A DNA stretch of 64,000 nt from Spirometra erinaceieuropaei (GCA_902702965.1 CACRXP010000608.1:139447-203446), one strand, 5' to 3'; positions 10,190 to 22,263 are shown, counted from the first letter of the stretch. Translations and numbers: made by a program. The notes: a model not told the origin generated them from the letters alone.

Positions 10190-10335
10190 GTTCGGTGAGA
10201 CCTCGTAGCTCAGGTAGCTAGAGTGTTGGCTGTGCTAAAACCTCCACTTGCTGTTGTGCGTTCGAATCCTACCGAGGCACCGAGTTTTTCACAGTTGTGT
10301 CAAAGTGAATTATTCAAAATCTGCCATAACACCCA
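10190..10335 (+). repeat. SINE family 2 tRNA-like head, downstream of the insertion
   Basis: Head 10198-10281 has an A box TAGCTCAGGTAG and B box GTTCGAATC, ends in CGAGGCACCGAG and is followed by the tail TGAATTATTCAAAATCTGC shared with 8990-9008. The internal spacer is longer than in a standard tRNA and the anticodon stem is imperfect. Confidence 0.72.
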
Positions 10336-10340
10336 AGAGT

Positions 10341-10520
10341 GAACTTCCTTGTGCATATTTTCTATTCAACATTTTTGAATTAATATGAACATCGACAGTT
10401 AGTGAGAAAATACATTTACTAATGTAGTTATTTTTTACCGGGTGGGGTTTGTGCAGGCGACCGGAAAAAAGCTCATTCAAAAGGTAACATCCCGAAGTGA
10501 GCGAAATATTTTAGAATCAT
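10341..10520 (+). repeat. Interspersed repeat, copy 1 of 3
   Basis: Shares an ordered series of short blocks with 29590-29920 and 47570-47880: a TTTGAATT-like block, then CATCGA, then TAGTTATTTTTTACCG, then CATTCAAAAGGTAACATCC. Highly diverged, no open frame. Confidence 0.5.
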
Positions 10521-12155
10521 GCTGCAAGACGATCAGTCTTACAACCATGTTTGATTAAAACTGCGTTATATAGGCCAGATACCGTATGCATGTAGCTGTA
10601 AAGATTAGCGTAATACAGGCATAATTTCGAATATAAGTCTGCAAATAACTTATTCGTTAAAAAGTTCGAAAGGAAATATCTGCATCTCGCACATAGCACC
10701 CGTATAAAGCTTATAATAAATATGCATTCCGTCCTCTAGTCGCAAGCGCAAGTTTCATTTTGCATAAGCTATGCGAATAAATGGAGATTGTTGCAGCCTA
10801 CTAAAGTAATGATTTCTGCTATGCAAGTCACCAAAATTGGGTGAGACATATTTCATTCGGAAACCATCAAACTAGAATCTAGGGCCTAACTTGGTAGCAC
10901 ATTTTATGTCCTCTTGTACCGCAACCTCATCCACACGTTCGCTCTATTTTGAGCCATATTTATAGTGCTTTGTCACTGCTGCAAGGCATCATAAACAAAG
11001 GCAAGCGGCAAACAGAAACCCGGAGACTTCGAAGGAAAGTATAAAATTTCACTACTAAACGTCAACTTCAGCGCCTTTAACCTCCACGTTTTCAAACATA
11101 TAACAATTATGTATTTGAAACATAAAATTCAAGTACATTTTTAAAAAACTTAATAGTCAGATTGCAAAGACGTTATAGATGCTAGCGTAGAAATACGTCC
11201 TAGTTAGAATTAATTTAGATTAAGCAGTCAGAAAGAATAAGGACACTTTTCAAGGAAAGGGGTCTGTGCTTCCTGCCTTTTCCTCACTTACAGTAGGTTC
11301 TCCTTAAAAAATATCCAGTTCGCAAATCACAACTCTTTCTAAGCCTCCGGTAGGCAGCTTTGACGTTTATGTGGATTCTTCTGTGTCAACTGCCACTTGC
11401 TGGCATTCCACTCCATTCGGCACTTAGAAGAAGCACACACACACATGCACACCTCTTGCGTTTATGATCGTCCGGGGTTTAAAAAGGCAACTCGAGTGGA
11501 TACTCCGTAATGTGACATTTGTGGCCCCAAAGTTGGTCTCATAGGGGACTGACTTCAGGTTGTGCATGCATATGGCTGCACTTTAAGTCATTTTAAATGT
11601 TCGGAAGTCGCAATTTCTCTTTGGTCTATACTACGGGTTGGAATAAACGAATACTAAGCCTGTTAACAATTTTAGGACGTACCTTGCCAACCGGAAATAT
11701 AATATCCTCACGTCGCTTAATATTCTTTTACAGGTTGATTTGGCAACATCAGCTCTCAGTTTTCTTATGAAGAAAACCGTGAAAAAATGGAAGTTGTAGT
11801 CCCGAGGCACGAAAAAATCAGTGATCTCATAGACCTTCGTTAATGAATGCATTGACTACAACATATAGTACTACAAAGACCGCCTTTCAACCTACAAACT
11901 TGTCTTGTTTGCTCCTGAAAGACCCTCACGTCAGTGTGATCCACCTGATTCTTAAGCGGTTTCATGACGAAAGATTTATTATGGTCGCCACGTTTACCAA
12001 TCTAACTGCTTTGATTAGTAAACACGTGTTTCACCCGAACGTTATCAAAATAAACACTGGTAACTGTTTTCGCAACCGTGATTTCTGCCGTCAAAACGCT
12101 CGTATTTAAGAAGAAAATGAACTCAAAGAGGTTTCGTGAAAGTATTGGGACCCAA
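10521..12155. other. No recognisable gene
   Basis: AT-rich; contains a short (CA)n run near 11431 and frames under 90 codons with no domain. Confidence 0.5.
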
Positions 12156-12423
12156 NNNNNNNNNNNNNNNNNNNNNNNNNNNNNNNNNNNNNNNNNNNNN
12201 NNNNNNNNNNNNNNNNNNNNNNNNNNNNNNNNNNNNNNNNNNNNNNNNNNNNNNNNNNNNNNNNNNNNNNNNNNNNNNNNNNNNNNNNNNNNNNNNNNNN
12301 NNNNNNNNNNNNNNNNNNNNNNNNNNNNNNNNNNNNNNNNNNNNNNNNNNNNNNNNNNNNNNNNNNNNNNNNNNNNNNNNNNNNNNNNNNNNNNNNNNNN
12401 NNNNNNNNNNNNNNNNNNNNNNN
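12156..12423. other. Assembly gap (268 N)
   Basis: Run of N. Long open frames that cross it are artefacts of the undefined bases. Confidence 0.99.
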
Positions 12424-13019
12424 GCGGCAACAGAACAGAATTCGAAAAACCAGTCCGCTAGATCTGGCGGGGAGAGTGTGACTGGTTTCTTCAGCTGGTC
12501 GAGGTTGTTGCCGAGTTGTCGCCAGTAACTAACACGACGTCGTGAATTCATCTACGACACAGGGCTATAATAAGTTTGTGCGGTCTGGCACGTCGGACGA
12601 CTGTCATTCTGACAAACTGATCACATTTGCGTAAGCATTGTGTAAGTCCTGCTGAGAAAAAAGAATAGCCAGATCATTTTAGGCTGCTGCACTTAAAGGA
12701 TAACGGTAAGTTTGGTACCTGCATCTCTCAATTAAATTTAATGGTCTTATTATTGTTTATGAGAGGGACTATGCATGAGTCTTCTTAGAAAAGTTAATAA
12801 GTCGGGCGTACGCCTTCGACAACAGAGACCGTTCAGAGATAGCAAGGAAGCGGAACGTTTGTGTTCTAACCGAGTCAAAGTCAACCAAAACACAGTCGAC
12901 GATCTTTGCAGAACGCATCGTATGGTGAGTATCGAAATAACACAAAAAGGGCTAACTACTCTTTCGGAGGAAATAAGGGCAACATGTGGTTTGGTAGCCC
13001 GCCTGACGGGCACAGTACT
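12424..13019. other. No recognisable gene
   Basis: Opposed frames of 93 and 87 codons overlap at 12750-13056 with no motif. Nothing else stands out. Confidence 0.5.
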
Positions 13020-13160
13020 GCCGGGGTTGGGGTTAAGGGTTATGGGTCACAGTTAGGGGTTAGGGTTAGGGGTTATCCTTAAAGGCTAGGGTTAGGGGTT
13101 AGAGTTTAGGATTGGACGTTATAGTTAGGGGTTGTGGTTAGGATTAGCGGTTAGCGCAAC
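13020..13160 (+). repeat. Degenerate interstitial telomere-like tract (TTAGGG/TTAGGGG)
   Basis: About 140 bp of imperfect GGGGTT, TTAGGG and TTAGGGG words on the plus strand. TTAGGG is the flatworm telomere repeat. The irregular spacing and point changes mark it as an old internal tract, not an end. Confidence 0.8.
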
Positions 13161-13169
13161 TATTTCTAA

Positions 13170-16100
13170 ACCATTGAAAGTACAACCATGCACTCCGAAT
13201 AGCTTTTCTTTTGCATATAACTGCTCGACCTCGTCGCCTGTGCGTTCCCTGCTCCACCTGTAAAACCCCCTATTACCACCGTTCCCGTATTAGAGGTGAC
13301 TGGGGTTTGTTTACATCAGGTGGGGCTACAAAACCACATCCGACCGTAATAAGTAACTCACGGCGTACGGGATCGACAATAAAAGACAATACAAGTACAC
13401 TGAGATAACCAGAAAATTGAGGTAAGACAAAGGGATTACGGGAAGGGGAGCGTGATTATCATGCGAAATAATGTATCACTAAAGGGGTCATGTTAAAACA
13501 ACTCGGCGCATGCGGTTATATCAAAGTGTTAGATAAAACATACAAAGAGCCTTCCTGTAGCTATAGGCCAATAAAAAACAAGGTCTCCTAAAACAAGCGT
13601 AGTCGTTGCTAATAGTAATATAGTATAGTATTTAACTATAATTGCTAAACCCAATGGGGTTACACAACCTATCCTTATCACCTAAAACAAGATGAAGTCT
13701 GGGAACTGAAGAAAACTTGACAATTTAAAAGTGCAGATATGTTCAACTATTTGTTGCAAGCGGCAGAATGCCCTTGATACTAGCTACTCGCAGTAATACC
13801 TCCTTTGGTGACCCGGGTTGGGGATTTTCGGAAAATTGTTTAGACAAGGACAAACATTTTGCTTACTGAGCCCTCCACTTTAGAAACAACAAGGTGCCTT
13901 TTGTGATTTAGCAGCTTACGGACCTGTAGATTCCCAAAGTGCCGAGGGAATTGACTCACACACTGCCATGAAATTGTCAGCACCGGTTTCGTTTCAGATT
14001 ATCACACTCGCCTTGCCACCAAGGGCGTCTGACGACTTTTTGTTATATTATCTCAACCAATTAATAAGGCATTTACAATGCATCCTTTGACAAAAAATTC
14101 GGAAAATATCAAAACATGAAAGGCAAATAGAGGATGTAAGGGAAGATGTTTGCTAGCTGCCTGGAATTGCAAACATCAGGTTCGATGGTTCATGATGAAA
14201 GACTGATATGTTTGGTCCACGGTCCTGACTAAACAATTTTCTCCATCACTCTGTCTGTCCGTCCGCTGCTGGTTTTAACAGGGCTATGGACTATCCAATA
14301 ATTTGCCGGATTGTACAGTATTGCTCGGTTGACATTTCCGCGGCTACGAGCTGGACACATCAGTTCCCCATGATGGTGGACGGAAATCATAGCGTGCACG
14401 TCGTGTTTAACAAACATTCCAGTGAAAATATTTTCCTTTATAAACCTTACACTTGAAAATATTTATGAATTTCTTACACATCAGAAAATACTAAACTATA
14501 ACCGACGAAAGCCATGAAGGCGGATCTTTGTTTCTGCTAACGGGGTAGGACTGATATCCCAAAATGTGATACTGAATGTAAAGACTTATTTGGCATTGAC
14601 TGAATACGTCGAAAACGTATTCAAAGAAATAACGTTATTTAGGCGAGGTTGCCATCTATGCAAATGTCACTCCTAGGCAATTATAAAGTAATGAAAGCGC
14701 TTTTCAAGTACATATGTAATTTGCTTATTTTCAAAAGACAATGCTCGTTTTGAAGTTGCTGCTTGCAAATGGGAATATTTACGAGAACAAGCTAGTTGCA
14801 TTACCTTTTTTCTAAAGGTTTCAGAACTACGTAGTATGTATCTCCTCCAAAGCATATTCCCATGATCATGTTAATCTTATAAAGTCGTCTCTCATCATGT
14901 GACTTGGGAGTGGTATTAGCAACCTGGGGATAGTAGGCTACCCAGATACTTATGCGAACGGCTAAAACATTCTCAGAGTTACAGTCTCCTTAACAGCCGA
15001 AATAGTTTCTTATTTTAGGCATAAAATCTGTGCACAAATTAATCTTGCATAAAATGAGTGCACAAATGGGTGTTTTTTGCATTGCTTTCGGGAGACATGA
15101 GTGAATGAATACAAGATCGAAAATCAATGGCAAAAACACACGCTAACTTTAAAAATAATTTTTTAATAGGACTTGTGCGGATGAATGGATAAGTGCTCAC
15201 TCAAAAACGAGCATTTTGCAGTGCAGTAAATGGTTCGTATTTTCTGCTCGTTAATCTGTTACGCAACCCCGCTTATATGCATGTTTACATTTGAACAGTT
15301 GTCGAAAATGTTTAAGCGGCAGCCACTGTAGGATAAGTGACACTAAGTGTGTTCTGTCTATCATATACTAAACTCCTAATGAATGCATAAGGAAGATGAC
15401 TGTCGGTAAGGAACTAAACTGGGCCAAAACGACAGGATGTGTAATTTAAATTTTGGTTTCAATAACATATCCTGTTCAATTTTGCGAATTTCGAACAGGT
15501 TGTTACTGTGGTAGATGGATGTTCACCTAGCCCCATCTTTTGATTAAGGTTCCTTGAGGAAAGAATGCTTCTTTTCAAAAATGCATTCACAATGAAGCCT
15601 TCAAGAGAAACTTAAATGAAAACATAGTGTCAAGTAACACTACCCTCCTCACCTTTCGAAAAGTTGGCACTGCGCGGAGAAAATGACCCTTCCTCTCCTC
15701 CGGAGGAACCCAAAACACTCGCAAATGTCGACGGAAGCAGTTGACGGTATAGTTGCCTGGTAACTGACGGCACAGGACCTCAACCGACGGCGGCAACACT
15801 GTCATCTTTTCCCAAATGGGTGACTGGTCAACGGTGGAGCTTAGCAAGTATGTGGGAATATTATGCCCAATCCACAGGCAACATTTACGCACTCAATAAA
15901 GTTCTCCTACTTCTTATGGCGGTGACCACTGGAAGTTAGAAGGATCTTAAGGAGGAGCTCGGATAAGCGATCCTCTTGTAAGCAGTCCCGGACAATTCTA
16001 ATGCTGCTAGTCTGTCGATTTCTCGGGACAGTCGGCAACAGTGACGTCTTCGTTGTGGGAGTAGTCCCAGGCGCCTTGTCGCACCTGTGGTCTTCCCCAC

Positions 16101-17284
16101 CTCCTACTCCGCCTGTCTGTCCGAGAGTGCATGTTTGTGCACACACACTTATACGCACACGAAAGATGCTGGGCAATGTGTTCGTGAATGTCTTCCCGGT
16201 GGGGCACACATGCCTGTGTGCTACTTTGCACGCAAGCACCATGTCGACAGCGTTCGCACTGATGCTGCTGATAATGAGGATGATGGGGTGTGTGTGTGCG
16301 TGTGTGTTGGGCTGGTCGCAGACTCGTCTCTCATTGGTCGCTTTCAGACGGTGGGAAACTGTGTGCGGCGTCTGCAGAGCCGAGAAGGGACGCGAACCCG
16401 TGGCCGCCCCACGGGTTTGCCTCAATGACCTGGATTAACTCCAGCCTGTTGCCCCCGGCCTGCGCGGGCGCAAGGTTGCTGGGGCCACACAGCTCGGACG
16501 TGCTAATTTTGCGTCATGTCGTTCGAGAAAGGGGAAAGTAGTCGTCGGTGTACGTCCCTGCCCATCCCCAATGCAGTTCCTGTCCGATCCAGCCGCTGAC
16601 GCAATATTCGGCCTCAACTCTGGACAGACCGTACTTTCGATCTGTAGGCGCACCGAGCCGGGAGGAAAGTGACGGAGTTTCGAATTATTTAGACCGAAAA
16701 TTTCCCATCCAGATAGCTCCCATTTATTTTAATATCGTAGTATCGTCGTGGCTGTTGGCAAGTAAAAGTAGCCTTTGTATGGTATACACCGGCTCTTGGG
16801 AACATCACAGTCAACCTTCTGCTTTTGAGAGGATGCTCCGGAGGAAGTTCACATTATAAAGTTGTTTTTAATGCTTATGACTACTGTTGGACGTAGAACG
16901 AGGACTTATATACCATGACAGGTGGGAGGACCGCAACTTGATTGAGGACATAAATACTGCGGAAATCCGTCCTAAATCGAGCGAAATGATATCGAAAAGA
17001 AAAGGAGTCCTTCGCGATAGAGTCATTGATCGACAGCATGTGATCGCATCGAGAAGTAAGCTAGAATTTCGGCATGTAACCTGGCTAGATTACGATAGTT
17101 TGCCATCAAAAGTGACCGGGTTGACTGCACGTCCCACTGGGCGTGGCCTCGAAGACCTGCAGTTTTGGAGAAGGACTTAGGCGCTGCGCGGTGATTTACA
17201 ACTTGGTGATAAACTCTTCAAAGAGGTGATGTTAGACGAACTGTTCGCAGATGTCTAAAGAGCCTTGGCTTTTGGCCCTGGCGA
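13170..17284. other. No recognisable gene; GC-rich, TG/CA-rich island at 15.9-16.65 kb
   Basis: 13.2-15.6 kb shows only short frames. At 15907-16440 frames of 113-172 codons exist in four reading frames at once, in a GC-rich stretch with TG/CA runs (16285-16310, 16136-16160). Such overlap is what composition alone gives, so no gene is called. 16548-17180 has frames of about 100 codons without motifs. Confidence 0.45.
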
Positions 17285-17302
17285 TCTCTCTCTCTCTCTC
17301 TC
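17285..17302 (+). repeat. (TC)n microsatellite
   Basis: Nine uninterrupted TC repeats just upstream of the decayed gypsy sequence. Confidence 0.95.
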
Positions 17303-17312
17303 ATAGCCATCA

Positions 17313-18505
17313 GTGATGGCGGACGGGATGATTGGGTTGCAGCGGTTTCAGCCGCCCTTTATTACCCAACAGTCCTCCCAACCAGTACCGACTGCGGACA
17401 ATCAAATCTGCACGCAAACGGCAACTGTAGCGAAAGAAATTGCCTGCGCAAAACTCCAGCCTGCACGTCTCACCTATTGTAGGTTGTTCAGCCGCCCTCA
17501 GTCTCGTCCTTAATCAGCCGACACGTGTTCGTATCATACTTGGGTGTTAAGGCCCGTCAGTGCTCTTCTTTCTGTACCTTCCACTTCCTTAGAGAAACAA
17601 GTCAACCGGAAAACAGAGGCGATCACTTTTGCTGGCCATTCTGCCCCTGTTCGCACTCGGAACTTTCGTGGACATTTCCTTTTAGACACCGGTGTTTAGA
17701 TCTGTGTGGCCCCTCTGACCGTCGCTGCCTCATGCCTGACATTCAGTCGCCGGCTGTCAACAGTTTCTGCAGCCCCCTGTTTGGTAGTTATCCCTCCATT
17801 CCTACTGTAGACCTTCGTCGTTCGTTACCGTTTCCGCACTACTGGCATCACCAATGTAATCCTTGGCTCGGGCATCTTGTCTGAGTTCAATATTCTTGTG
17901 GACGGCCAATGTCCACTGTTACTCGATGTTACAGCTGGCCTGTCAGTTTGCGGTTTAAGTCTCTACAACTTCATGCAACATATATGTTCTGGGTAAAGAC
18001 AACTTTCCCATATAAAGAGCTCATTTTTCAAGAACCTCAATTTGCTAACCACTAATTCCGCATCTGCGAGATCCAGCAAAACCTTCTGAATCATATTCGC
18101 ACCTTACGCTTTTCTAGGTTCGCTCGGCCTAGATGCTAAGGCCGGCCCGCTTGCAGGCCGTGAGGGCGGTGTTTGAATGTATACTGCAACTCGCATTCAT
18201 TCACCATCCAACAGTTCCCGAGAGTCACTTCTTTACTTGGTGCCCAAAGGTATATCTATCGTCGGAGACGTTGCGGCAGCCATCGAACATTCGACAACGT
18301 CACAATACCCGATCCGTATCTAGTGCCTTACCTTAGGCGCTTCAAGGTCTCTTTTTCCGCAACACGGTGCACTCGAAGATCGTCCATCAAATATCGGTCG
18401 CCCGACGCAACTCCAAAATTATTGTCACTATCTCGTTCGGCCTATATGAAGTCATTCACATTTCCATCGGCATTCATGAAATCATTCCGACGCCCTAGAG
18501 GTCCA
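17313..18505 (+). pseudogene. Decayed Ty3/gypsy (CsRn1-like) gag-protease-reverse transcriptase fragment
   Basis: Read across three frames, the order is gag C-terminus, protease, RT. Around 17530-17580 a LGVKARQCSSFC segment matches the second half of the C-H-C-C gag motif of CsRn1-type elements. FLLDTGV at about 17680 is the retropepsin active site with the usual Ala replaced by Val and a stop directly after it, and an ILGSGILSEF-like flap region follows at about 17850. RT N-terminal blocks appear at 18090-18500 (a FARPR-like motif, SNSSRESLL, a VTIPDPYLVPYL block), but the YVDD region is absent. Many stops and frameshifts show a long-dead copy. No LTR was found on either side. It abuts a PLE-A 3' fragment at about 18520. 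The same lineage is better preserved at 22051-24837. Confidence 0.72.
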
Positions 18506-18525
18506 TAGATCTCAACCACCTGTTT

Positions 18526-19190
18526 GTGCAAAATGGCTATCAGAGGGCATTCATAAGTCGCTGCCTACTCGGTCGTCCCCAGAGGACTCAAACATCAATA
18601 CCACCGACGATATGGCATTCTCTGCCATACATCAAAAGCGTTTCAGATGCGACCGAGTGCATTGCTGCGAAGCCAGGTGTTAGAATTGCACACCGCCTCA
18701 AAGCCACCATGCGTAATAGGGTCATGAAAATTAAAGACCTGTTAAAGCATGAAGAGCAATCTGAAGTAGTGTATCGCATCCCATGTCAAAACTGTTCTTC
18801 TAACTACACAGGGCAGACTGGACTCATGCTCGGATCGGACATATACGAACATAAGCTGGCTGTGCGACGAGGCGACGCACTATCACAGGTAGCCGCCCAC
18901 ATATGCGAAATGGGTCACGAGTTTAACTTCGCAGCCATCAAAATAGTAGCCCACGCCGGAAACAAAACAGGCCGAGAATAGATTGAAACCCAGGCGTCGG
19001 ATGAAAACTCGATTTATCTATCTGGCGCCGGCGTACAGAGCCCTGCGCAGTCACCTCCAGTCTTCCGCCGTCGGTCGATAATTGGCCTACATTCCCTTAA
19101 AACTGTCGCATGTTCTGTTGCTGCTACTACCTCTGACGATGGACTCCTGAACGAGACTGAAAGCTCAGGACAATAAACAAAATGTTCCGG
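18526..19190 (+). pseudogene. Penelope-like element (family A), 3' fragment with GIY-YIG remnant
   Basis: Open to 18981, it encodes the linker (WHSLPYIKSVSDATE, GVRIAHRL) and the GIY-YIG module: EVVYRIPC, SNYTGQTG, then an EH pair, and a conserved SQVAAHICEMGH stretch parallel to SQVAAHSTRSGH of the 0.9-2.2 kb copy. The RT is completely missing. The conserved Arg of the endonuclease (RTRMAEH in the other copy) is replaced, leaving GSDIYEH, so the nuclease is probably inactive. A stop at 18979 is followed by recognisable C-terminal sequence and the hammerhead-like 3' end at 19129-19170. The fragment begins where gypsy remnants end, probably one element truncating into another. Confidence 0.85.
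19129..19170 (+). ncRNA. Degraded minimal hammerhead motif at PLE-A 3' end
   Basis: CTGACGA (19133-19139), stem II GGACTC/GAGACT with one mismatch and one wobble, GAAA (19159-19162), two-base GC stem III, UC, and flanks ACCT/AGGA giving three stem I pairs. An AATAAA signal overlaps at 19172. Same layout and position as 2276-2317, which supports a functional element feature and not chance. Stem damage suggests loss of activity. Confidence 0.6.
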
Positions 19191-19409
19191 TGTTCGACTC
19201 CGCTTCTTCACTTACTTATAGATCTAGCCACAGGTTTCCTGCTGTTTGTGCGGGTCTACATCGATGTCCTCATGGTAGCTAGTCGGAATGCTGCGAACAG
19301 AAGGAGCACACCGTCTCGGTGTCTGACTGCCAAAGCAGGTGACATAAGAGGCCAACCGTCGCCAGCAACGACATCCACCGTGTGGTCCACGGGGTGTGCG
19401 CAGCACCGT

Positions 19410-20400
19410 TGACCTTCGCGCGGATTAGTTTGTGGTGGGATAGACTTGTGCAGCACCTACCCATCTTAGTTCGATATCAATACAATGTCAAGACGACCGA
19501 AGGTTGGCGCAAATGCACTGGCCGGCAAATCCTACTGGTCCGTCTGCGCGCGCCAAGCACGCCCTTGTCCTTATTTCGTGCTCCAGACTCCCGCGGGGTG
19601 CGGCTCGGAACTCACATGCATGAGAGTTCTATGGAGGCAATATTGGGAAGAGGCCATTGCGACCCAACTCTGAGATCTGGGAGGACCGCTTTATCCTGTC
19701 AGTGTGCAGGCTTCAAACCGCGGCTTTTAACGAATCGTCGTAGATTCATGCGTGTCAAATTTGAAGATTTGGCATAGTATGAATTCCCCAGCGTCAGTTT
19801 TTTTTCTCACTCTTCCTTCGCTCATGCCCCAGTCGACTGCTCTAGCTTGTCAGTTAGCTGCCGACTGAATAGGACTTGCTAGCAGACAAGACTGAACGTC
19901 TAGTCTGCGTGCGTTACACACGACCTAGTTACTACTTTGTGTGTCCGGAGACACCAAAAAACACTCGTACACACACTACCAGTCAGCGCAATATACCTGT
20001 GCATTTACCCGCCACGCGCATCTGCAGTACTAACATTCACCGATTCCGTACGCCTTGCCTGCTCACACTGCCTAGGGACATTCGCCCACCGCATGGGTCT
20101 AGCTGATCACTTGCGCATTCAAGAAAACCTAGAGTGGATCGGCACAGCCCAGGTCTTCTCCCAATTCGCACATAGGTTCTGGCTACATATGGGTCTACTC
20201 GGTCACCGATGTATGGCAATTTGATCGTTGCGAATGTCAACGTCCAGCTTGTGTCCCACAGCGTGAGCACGGCAGCGATGACTTGCACGCGAATTAGTTT
20301 ATACCTGCGCAACATCTACCCACTACCCCTTTCATCGATCACATTCGTTCTATGGCAAGACAATGTTAAGACGACCGAAGGTTAATGCAGGCACAGTAAC
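19410..20400. repeat. Diverged direct duplication
   Basis: About 19410-19530 and 20265-20400 share an ordered set of words (CGCGGATTAGTTT / CGCGAATTAGTTT, CACCTACCC / CATCTACCC, AAGACGACCGAAGGTT in both). They look like the 3' flanks of two copies of one LINE-type element; the second follows the zinc-finger remnant. Confidence 0.45.
19925..20224 (+). pseudogene. C2H2 zinc-finger remnant, probably the tail of a tapeworm LINE polyprotein
   Basis: In one frame a finger reads C-x2-C-x12-H-x3 with sequence CSHCLGTFAHRMGLADHL; the last His of the finger is changed to Gln (RIQEN). A second, broken finger-like block, FAHRFWLHMGLLGH, follows about 20 residues later and lacks its cysteines. Paired fingers of the RTFTHRMGLFGH style are, to my recollection, common at the C-terminus of RTE-like LINE proteins in pseudophyllidean tapeworms; this is recalled and not checked. 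Such fingers probably bind nucleic acid. The rest of the protein is not readable here. Confidence 0.5.
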
Positions 20401-20404
20401 TGAC

Positions 20405-20905
20405 AAAGTTAAATAAACTATCATGCCTCCCCAGCGCTATGGTCCTCAGTGCATGCACGTGAGAGTAACATTTCAGCCTGACTCTCCGTAAGGAGAAGGA
20501 CCAAGTTATCCCCTTAGTCGGCAAGCTTCCGAGCCGCGAGTCTTGGCGCAACGGATCTGCTCTAGCAGGGAATGCGCTGATGTTCTGTGAGGATGGGCTC
20601 CCCAAAGGCTCTCTTTGCTCTCCCATGCCCCGAGCCTGTCAACCGACGAGTGATTGCATTGGATGCAGTAGCTGGCGTGGCGTTAAGACTTAGGTGTCAC
20701 CACTCGCATGCACAGCAGTAGTTCTGATCTTGAGCAAAGTCGGTGCGGCTCGATTACTGCTCGTCGTGCATCAGTCCGGCTCGCCTATGGGTCAGCGCAT
20801 CTGCAAGCCAACCAATTGTGGGAACCGTGAATTACTGAAACACATATTTAGTCGGCCTGAAAACGCGTCTCTTAAGATAGAGGGCGGAAGCGTTGGGTTC
20901 TCTGT
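20405..20905. other. No recognisable gene
   Basis: Short frames without motifs between the zinc-finger remnant and the start of recognisable PLE-B coding sequence. Confidence 0.45.
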
Positions 20906-20909
20906 TAGT

Positions 20910-22050
20910 TGAAGACCGTCTAATATCGATGGGTGAAATAACATTATCGACAAAGTCAGAGGAGACTATAATGGCCGCTTTTGACTTATCAACCATCACA
21001 GACAGCAGAATTTGTTGGAACCAACAAATTTCTCGACGGCTTATCAATGAAGTCAGTAAAAAGGAAGCCTACGGACGATAATTTTCCCCTGAACTCCAAT
21101 GGGCTTATTCTTAATATATCCGAAACCCAAAATTGATAAGCTATAAGCAGAGGTTTTATCCCCAGGACTTGACTTTTTTGTGCCGAACAGATGAATTAAC
21201 CCGGTTGAAATTGAGGCCCTATTCGAAGACTTAAATTCTCAACCATCTGGCCTTATACCCAGATCCGCTGATGACATAGGTTGGCTGAAAGCTAAACTTG
21301 TGGACATTTGTCATCAGTATCGTAGAGCTTCAATAACGCAACCAACACCAATAACTAGTGGACACAGCTGTCCAAGCCGCATTGAAACGCCGTGAACAAA
21401 TAGTAGTTTGTAAGCCAAACAAAGGCCAAGGTGTTTTTATTCTTAATCGGAGAGACTATGTAACCAAAATGGAATCCATTTAAAAAGATCCAAATAAATT
21501 TAATCTCGAAAACCCAGGGAAAGATGAAACCAAGGCACTGGAAGGCTCCGCCTGGAAAATAATTAGACAGTTATTGGGCAAAAATCTGACTGATGCTAAA
21601 ACCGCGCTATCCCTGAAATCGAGGGGGACATGTATTCACAGGTTATATGGATTGCTATAAACGCATAAAAAGGACGTACCCCAAGACCCATTCTGTCTAT
21701 TTTTAATCCACTCCAACACCAATTAGCACAGTGGCCGCTTAACAAATTAGAACCAATACGACACCGATTTTCGACTTACGCGATAAAAGAAAGTTTCCAG
21801 TTTGTTGAAAAAATTACGCATCGGGACATTTATAAAAAGTGCGTGATGTCCTTGGACTTCATATCAATATCACAAATGTACCACTTGCTGAGACAGTAGA
21901 TGTCATATGCGCCTATGCGTCTGAAACCCGTCTTTCACCCAAAATTCTACGTGACCTGTTGAAAATTTTTACGAAAAACGTTCAATTTCTGTTTACTGGA
22001 CAGCTATACAGACAAATTGATGGAGTAACAGTGGGAAGTCCACACGGTCC
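20910..22050 (+). pseudogene. Penelope-like element (family B), N-terminal and RT part, upstream of nested gypsy
   Basis: Readable across frames with several stops. An N-terminal PLE block (RRLINEVSKKEA) is at about 21040. A GLDFFVPNR/INPVEIEALFEDLNSQ-like stretch follows at 21170-21240, the DKG-type block reads PNKGQGVFILNRRDYV at about 21417, RLYGLLKTHKKDV appears at about 21640, and an RT segment FTGQLYRQIDGVTVGSPHGP ends exactly where an LTR begins at 22051. The expected continuation, LADIFMG then YVDD, is found 2.8 kb downstream. Family B differs clearly from family A (YRQIDG versus YEQVKG), so two PLE lineages are present. Stops and frameshifts make this an old, inactive copy. Confidence 0.85.
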
Positions 22051-22262
22051 TGTAGTGACATTTAAGTCCGTTTTATAATCAGTAACAATACGCTTTTCAA
22101 AGAACTTGACACAAATTTGGATGAGACATAGAACAAGCACATGCATTTTTACTTGCTGATGACTTTGTTCTTATTTACCAGTTTGTAACTGTTGCGATAC
22201 TGCTATCTTCGTTTCCTGGATAGCCTGATCACTATGCCCTACTAATAGGTTTATCGCTTACA
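22051..22262 (+). repeat. 5' LTR of nested gypsy element
   Basis: Begins TGTAGTGACA and ends in TTACA. Matches 24624-24837 along its whole length with about twenty differences by eye, roughly 90 percent identity, so the insertion is not recent. Confidence 0.88.
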
Positions 22263-22263
22263 A

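Noticed and set aside
12002..12551. Frames of 127-142 codons at 12.0-12.55 kb, and those at 50.04-50.52 kb
   Set aside because: Open only because they cross runs of N.
15907..16440. Frames of 113-172 codons in several phases
   Set aside because: Simultaneous openness in four frames reflects GC-rich composition; no domain found.
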